Assembly (NCBI GenBank): GCA_022071965.1 | Contig: JAJVIQ010000012.1 | Location: 51,918-115,917 of the forward strand | Direction of reading: 5' to 3' | DNA length: 64,000 nucleotides | Origin: Gammaproteobacteria bacterium | Lineage (GTDB): Bacteria; Pseudomonadota; Gammaproteobacteria; JAJPIJ01 | Shown here: piece by piece, positions 60,073 to 64,000 of the stretch | How the letters are laid out: each line of letters opens with the position of its first letter | How positions within the stretch are numbered: position 1 is the stretch's first letter | Notes under the pieces: model-generated | What the model was told of the DNA's origin: nothing | The model's input: the letters and a program-made list of their open reading frames with translations, nothing else | Databases searched by the model: none | Program-made: the position numbers and the translations under genes

Positions 60073-60459
60073 TCAGGAGATCGGTACTAGCGTGTGGCGA
60101 CGCAACTCATCGAGGGTCACGAACTCCAGCGCCTTTTCATGTGTCGCGGCAAGGCGCACCGGCGGGGCCACTCCGGCGATCATCGCCTCCCGCCACCGCC
60201 GGGCGCACAGACACCAGCAGTCCCCGGCCCTCAGTCCGGGGAAGCCGGCTGCCGGAATCGGACTGATGAGATCATTGCCCCGCGACCGGGTGAACTCGAG
60301 AAACTCCGCCGTCATCCGCGCGCAAATGACGTGTGTACCGATATCATCCTCGCTTGTTCGGCAGAAGCCGTCACGGAAGTAGCCCGTCCTGGGTCCGTGG
60401 CAGCAGGCCTGGAGAGGCTCGCCCAGGACGTTTCGGCCGCGCATCATTGCTACTGACAT
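60073..60459 (-). CDS. DUF2237 family protein
   Basis: A 128-residue cytoplasmic protein with the DUF2237 signatures GRNVLGEPLQACC, TGYFRDGFCRTSEDDIGTH, ARMTAEFLEFTRSRGNDL, FPGLRAGDCWCLCARRW and THEKALEFV. The conserved cysteines (CC and WCLC) could form a metal or redox site. The function of the family is unknown. The start at 60459 removes a 27-residue upstream extension that lacks homology-like character. Confidence 0.92.
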   Translation of the reverse strand: MSVAMMRGRNVLGEPLQACCHGPRTGYFRDGFCRTSEDDIGTHVICARMTAEFLEFTRSRGNDLISPIPAAGFPGLRAGDCWCLCARRWREAMIAGVAPPVRLAATHEKALEFVTLDELRRHTLVPIS

Positions 60460-60595
60460 TTCCGTCCCCCCGAAGTGTCGAGGCTCGCATGATGACTGTA
60501 TACGACTTCCGGCGTGCAGGGGAGGCCTCGGGGAGAACATCGGAGCGACCGCGGGTCACTGCGGGTCGCAGGACGCCCGATCCGCAGCGGCCGGC

Positions 60596-62140
60596 CTACC
60601 AGGCGCCGCGCAGGGAGTTCGGATCGAAACGCGGGTCGGCGGTAACCGCCGAGGTGTCGACGAACTCGAACTGGTTCATCGGCAGCGTCTGCAACTGGGT
60701 GATGGTCGCCTCGTCCCAGCGCGCGCTGGGCTCACCCTGGACGTACAGATCGCTGCCGATGTCGGCGACATAAAGACCGTAACGCTGCATCGCGCGCGCG
60801 AGCGCACGCGCCTGCGTCGTCCATGTGGAGGGCACGATATAGCTCGGCATCAGACGCAGCAACGCGCCGAAGGGGATACCCCCAGCCGTGTCGCCCCCGG
60901 CGCGGTGCCTGGCCGGCCAGACATTTGCCTTCGCAAGAACCCCATCGCGGAAGGTGACGCGCAGGGCATGACGAACCTCCCCGGCGCTCGCCTCGTCGAC
61001 ACGCGCGAGCAACGGCAGGATGGGAAGCCCGGCCGCATCGGCGGAGGTCCACGTGCCCGGACGCAGGGCGTACGCGCGAAGATCCCACGCGGCAGTGCTG
61101 CCGGCGCTCCATGCGCCGCCTGCCTTGTAGGTGAACCAACTCTCCCAGAGTCTGCATGCCCCCTGCTCGACGACCAGGACGTGGCGGTCACCGCAATTGT
61201 CCGGATCGTTGCAGGCACCGCCCTCGAGTTTGATGCGGTCATCGAGCGGAAACGGGAAGCGTCGTTGCGAGGTCGCCAGCGTGTGGCAGCCGCGGTGGAT
61301 CGCATATCCGCCCCCGGGTTGCGCGGCTGCGCAGTCGCTCTCGTCCGGGTAGCCGTCCTCCAGCGACACCAAGGGCCAGGTGGTCGTGGCTGTCGTGCCG
61401 TCGACGATGTTGTAGGGGATTCCGTAATAGTCAGCATTCTGCTGGGGGTTGTCGTTCACGCCCCAGTCTGCGTGCAGCCTGCGGGTACTGCCGATGCTGT
61501 TGATCCATGCATTGCTCTGTGCATGGGCCGGGAACCGTGCGCGGTCATCGATACGAACGTTGAAGATCGCCTGATCCGGGAACATGGGACAGCCGCCTAT
61601 GGTCGGCGCACCGGACGATGGAGGCGGGGCCGAAGTGAAGTTCGCGACCACCGCACGCGACTCGTCGACCGCGACGGTGCAGATGGGCGTCGTACCGGCA
61701 CAGTCGCCGCTCCAACCGCCAAACGAGGATCCCGTCGTGGGCACCGCGTTCAACGTCACCGCGGTGCCGCTTGCGTATGCCGCGTTGCAGTCCGCGCCGC
61801 AGTCGATCCCTGCCGGCGTCGAGGTCACCGTTCCGGTACCCGACAGTTGCACGCTCAGCGTGAAGCGGGCTGGCGGCGGCGGTGGCGGTCGAACGACCGG
61901 CCGCCGTGTCACGACCGCCGCGCCATTGATCATAACGACGATCGGCGCAGGGGCGATCTGGCCTTGTGCCGCATGAGAGGTGGGCGGCGCGACCAAGGCG
62001 ACGAAACAGCAGAAAGATCCCGCGGCGACACGGAGTGTCAGACTGCCTGAACTGGACTTGCCCCGGCAACGGGAGTTCGGGGCGGATTTGCGCTGATGCC
62101 CCTCGGGACCGCGTCGCGGGCCAGCGCCGTGGCGGCACAT
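60596..62140 (-). CDS. Exported protein with an InlB-repeat-like domain
   Basis: A protein of about 514 residues with a signal-like segment (AAGSFCCFVALVAPPTSHAA), a proline-run linker, and one divergent InlB B-repeat-type domain: FTLSVQLSGTGTVTSTPAG through FGGWSGDCAG and VVANF. About 330 further residues of cysteine-rich secreted character follow, which I do not recognise (GYAIHRGCHTLATSQRRF, GACNDPDNCGDRHVLV, GLYVADIGSDLYVQG). It is probably secreted or surface-exposed. The start is uncertain: 62140 and 62179 are both possible, and both leave an unusually long basic n-region. Confidence 0.75.
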   Translation of the reverse strand: MCRHGAGPRRGPEGHQRKSAPNSRCRGKSSSGSLTLRVAAGSFCCFVALVAPPTSHAAQGQIAPAPIVVMINGAAVVTRRPVVRPPPPPPARFTLSVQLSGTGTVTSTPAGIDCGADCNAAYASGTAVTLNAVPTTGSSFGGWSGDCAGTTPICTVAVDESRAVVANFTSAPPPSSGAPTIGGCPMFPDQAIFNVRIDDRARFPAHAQSNAWINSIGSTRRLHADWGVNDNPQQNADYYGIPYNIVDGTTATTTWPLVSLEDGYPDESDCAAAQPGGGYAIHRGCHTLATSQRRFPFPLDDRIKLEGGACNDPDNCGDRHVLVVEQGACRLWESWFTYKAGGAWSAGSTAAWDLRAYALRPGTWTSADAAGLPILPLLARVDEASAGEVRHALRVTFRDGVLAKANVWPARHRAGGDTAGGIPFGALLRLMPSYIVPSTWTTQARALARAMQRYGLYVADIGSDLYVQGEPSARWDEATITQLQTLPMNQFEFVDTSAVTADPRFDPNSLRGAW

Positions 62141-62358
62141 CGACCATCGCTCAACAACGATGCGGGAAGACCAGGGCATGGGCCTCGGTACTCAGAAAGG
62201 GGCTCCCGGTAAAGCTAGGCCAGGAACTGCGGCGATGACCGGATCACCTGTCACAGTTCCGGTCGCCGGAATCACGGCGTAGCAGCCCCGGGGTCCGGCC
62301 ACGCCGCCCGAGGGCCCGGCCGATTACGGATGCCGCCGTGCAGGCACAGTTACGGAAG

Positions 62359-62862
62359 TCACTCCTTCCATTGGACCGCCGCGAAAACCGGATCGAATGT
62401 GGCGATGGCGGGCATGGCGTCGCCATTGCCGACGATCGAAAAATAGGCGCCGCCTCTGACGCCGACCAGAAAGTACTCGATCAGATATTGCCGGGCCTCG
62501 TTCTCGCTGCGCTGGGAGATCATCGAGTAGAGGGTGTGGCGTTCGTCGAAATCGGTCTTCTTGAGGTCACGCACGACCGTGGCGCCTTGCTCGCTCGCCG
62601 ATTTCGGCATCTCGGTCTCCGCAAAATGCCTCAGGGTATCGGTCTTGGTTGCGGCCTCCTCCGGGGTCACGGTGTCATCGAGGTTGAATTGCAGCACGGT
62701 GACCTGCTCGCCATTCGGCCCGGCCATGTGGATCCTGTCTTCGTCCACGCGAGCCTGGTATCCGTCCGGCCAATCCAGTGTGATTATCTCGAAACCGATC
62801 TGCTCTGCCCTGGCCGCCGCAGCACAACACAGGATGAAGGCGGCTAATACTCGCTTGCACAT
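62359..62862 (-). CDS. Exported protein of unknown function
   Basis: A 167-residue protein with a signal peptide (VLAAFILCCAAAARA, cut near residue 19). The mature part is beta-rich with IITLDWPDGYQARVDEDRI and YLIEYFLVGVRGGAYFSI. It has no cysteine after the signal and no domain that I recognise. GGAG lies 5 bases before the start at 62862. It resembles periplasmic PsbP-like/stress proteins only in general layout. It stands alone between two other exported-protein genes. Confidence 0.78.
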   Translation of the reverse strand: MCKRVLAAFILCCAAAARAEQIGFEIITLDWPDGYQARVDEDRIHMAGPNGEQVTVLQFNLDDTVTPEEAATKTDTLRHFAETEMPKSASEQGATVVRDLKKTDFDERHTLYSMISQRSENEARQYLIEYFLVGVRGGAYFSIVGNGDAMPAIATFDPVFAAVQWKE

Positions 62863-63079
62863 AGACTCTCCAGTAGGAGCGATCGCTCGATATGATTGTT
62901 CAGCCACCTCTATAGCACCTTCGGAGGGCTGCCATCAATTGATTTGGCGATGACAACAGAGAATCCTGGACGGTGTTCAGTGGATCATCACCGTCAGACT
63001 GTACCAGGCGGCTGGCCCGCGGGGCAGTGATAGGGATTCCCAACGGGGTCCCCGAGCGATTTGAATCGGCGGGACGGCG

Positions 63080-63754
63080 TTATGGCTTGAGCGTTTCGAG
63101 AAAGTTGAGGAATTCGCGGTCGAGCACGGCATAAGCATTCGGATTCAGGTGGCTGCCGTCGCCAGAATCGAATTCAACACGCATATGTCGATCGGATTCG
63201 CTCTTGCGCGTCACCTTTTCCACGTCAAACAACGGCACCCCCTCCGCTTCCGAAAGTTCCCGCAGCCATTGATTGAACTGAATTATCTGCTCGTACCCGT
63301 CCGCCCGGCCAAGTATCTTCAGCTTGACGAACTGTTTCACGTGCCCGAACAGCGTCCGATTTGCCGCTGGCGGCACAGTCGTTGCGATTACCGGAATTGC
63401 GTTGGCGTCCTTTACGCGGCGAATCCAGTCACGAAAGAGGTCCTTATATTTCACCAGGTCGCCGGGAAAATAGGCCGAGCACTCCTGGATGATGACTGTA
63501 TCGGGGATGCGTGCTCTCGACCCCATGACCCCTGCAAGCGCCGCGGTCTTGTCGAAATCATAGACGTATCGCGACTCAACCCGGTAGGCGGCGTTGCCTG
63601 TTCGTTGGGCAAATTCATCGAGATTCCACCGCCTCAGCGTGGAAGCCTCGATGTATACAATGTCCATTTCCGAAGCCTCTACATCGCTGATCGCTAGCGC
63701 GATCAGGCAAGACGCAACCAGGAGATCGCGTGCGAATTCCCGCCACAACATCAA
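63080..63754 (-). CDS. Exported SGNH/GDSL-type hydrolase
   Basis: A 224-residue protein with an N-terminal hydrophobic segment (LLVASCLIALAISDVEA). The C-terminal block GDGSHLNPNAYAVLD carries the Asp-x-x-His pair of SGNH hydrolases. IPVIATTVPPAANRTLF supplies a block III-like region. The nucleophile Ser is not obvious in the first block (DIVYIEAS is a candidate), so activity is uncertain. Such enzymes often deacylate glycans. It may belong to the surface-glycan theme of the window, but it is 40 kb from the acyltransferase. Confidence 0.75.
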   Translation of the reverse strand: MMLWREFARDLLVASCLIALAISDVEASEMDIVYIEASTLRRWNLDEFAQRTGNAAYRVESRYVYDFDKTAALAGVMGSRARIPDTVIIQECSAYFPGDLVKYKDLFRDWIRRVKDANAIPVIATTVPPAANRTLFGHVKQFVKLKILGRADGYEQIIQFNQWLRELSEAEGVPLFDVEKVTRKSESDRHMRVEFDSGDGSHLNPNAYAVLDREFLNFLETLKP

Positions 63755-63820
63755 TCTGGCGCTGAGCTATCCCCACGAATAGTGGATCAGAAACAAGGGG
63801 ATAGGGGTAGGGGAAGGGAA

Positions 63821-63882
63821 CCTGCATGGGTTTTACGGATCAACGGGGGTGTCAAAGCCAACCGGAGATCCCACCATGCAGG
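63821..63882 (+). repeat. Inverted repeat covering the transposase start codon
   Basis: CCTGCATGG (63821-63829) and CCATGCAGG (63874-63882) are perfect 9-bp complements. The ATG of the transposase lies in the right arm. In transcripts that enter from outside, this stem would hide the start codon, as is known for some insertion sequences. Confidence 0.6.
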
Positions 63883-64000
63883 CGAAGATAGTATTGCACA
63901 GAGTGCTGGAAGGGGCGTGCGAGCAGATGCACGCGGCGCGGCGTGAGGCGCTGGAAGCGGTGGTCGGCTCGGCGCTGCGGGGCCGTTGCCTGACGGTCAC
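63876..64000 (+). mobile_element. IS4-like transposase, N-terminal fragment (right edge truncated)
   Basis: The frame from ATG at 63876 reads MQAKIVLHRVLEGACEQMH and continues open to the window edge with RREALEAVVGSALRGRCLTVT. This resembles the N-terminus of IS4-family transposases. Only 41 residues are visible, so the family call is tentative and intactness is unknown. The left end of the element probably lies between the SGNH gene (63754) and 63876; the G-rich stretch at 63798-63820 may be part of it. Confidence 0.65.

Overview
The window comes from a GC-rich methylotrophic bacterium, most likely a gammaproteobacterium. The lineage call rests on the block thrS-infC-rpmI-rplT-pheS-pheT-ihfA-MerR-tRNA-Pro at the right, an order typical of Gammaproteobacteria. 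Methylotrophy rests on the left end: the tail of an fhc operon, an NAD-type formate dehydrogenase and a lanthanide-type methanol dehydrogenase. No methane monooxygenase gene is visible here.

C1 region (1-12.6 kb). fhcD (partial) and fhcC make formate from formyl-tetrahydromethanopterin. The fused NuoE/NuoF-like and NuoG/FdhF-like formate dehydrogenase subunits follow on the same strand and oxidise it to CO2. On the opposite strand lies a xox cluster read right to left: a small exported protein with four cysteines, xoxF, a pseudoazurin-type blue copper protein, xoxJ, and an exported protein of unknown function. The cupredoxin sits where the cytochrome gene xoxG usually sits, and no CxxCH protein is present in the cluster. 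This is the most notable feature of the window.

Surface polysaccharide region (13-51 kb). A core module (43-34 kb, minus strand) has the gene types of the exosortase/PEP-CTERM (XrtA) exopolysaccharide loci: EpsB-type phosphoglycosyltransferase, Wza-like exporter, Wzz-like chain-length protein, tyrosine autokinase, beta-barrel, secretion ATPase and DUF3473 deacetylase. No exosortase and no PEP-CTERM protein was found in the window. Upstream lies a phosphorelay of a CHASE hybrid histidine kinase, a separate HPt protein and a sigma-54 activator with a GAFTGA motif. A good -24/-12 element precedes the EpsB-type gene. Downstream (13-34 kb) is a variable set: CapK-like adenylating enzyme, glycosyltransferases, deacetylases, beta-helix protein, Wzy and Wzx, an Asp/Glu-type racemase next to an ATP-grasp ligase, two tandem FemAB/GNAT-like proteins, an acyltransferase and galE. 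glmS (hexosamine supply) and a Sel1 lipoprotein close the block.

Housekeeping region (52-60 kb, minus strand). tRNA-Val with its own terminator precedes thrS, infC (apparent ATC start), rpmI, rplT, pheS (a terminator hairpin directly before its start codon), pheT, ihfA, a MerR regulator and tRNA-Pro. The right end (60-64 kb) holds a DUF2237 protein, three exported proteins (one InlB-repeat-like, one uncharacterised, one SGNH hydrolase) and the start of an IS4-like transposase cut by the window edge.

All identities come from reading translated sequence and motifs. No database search was run.
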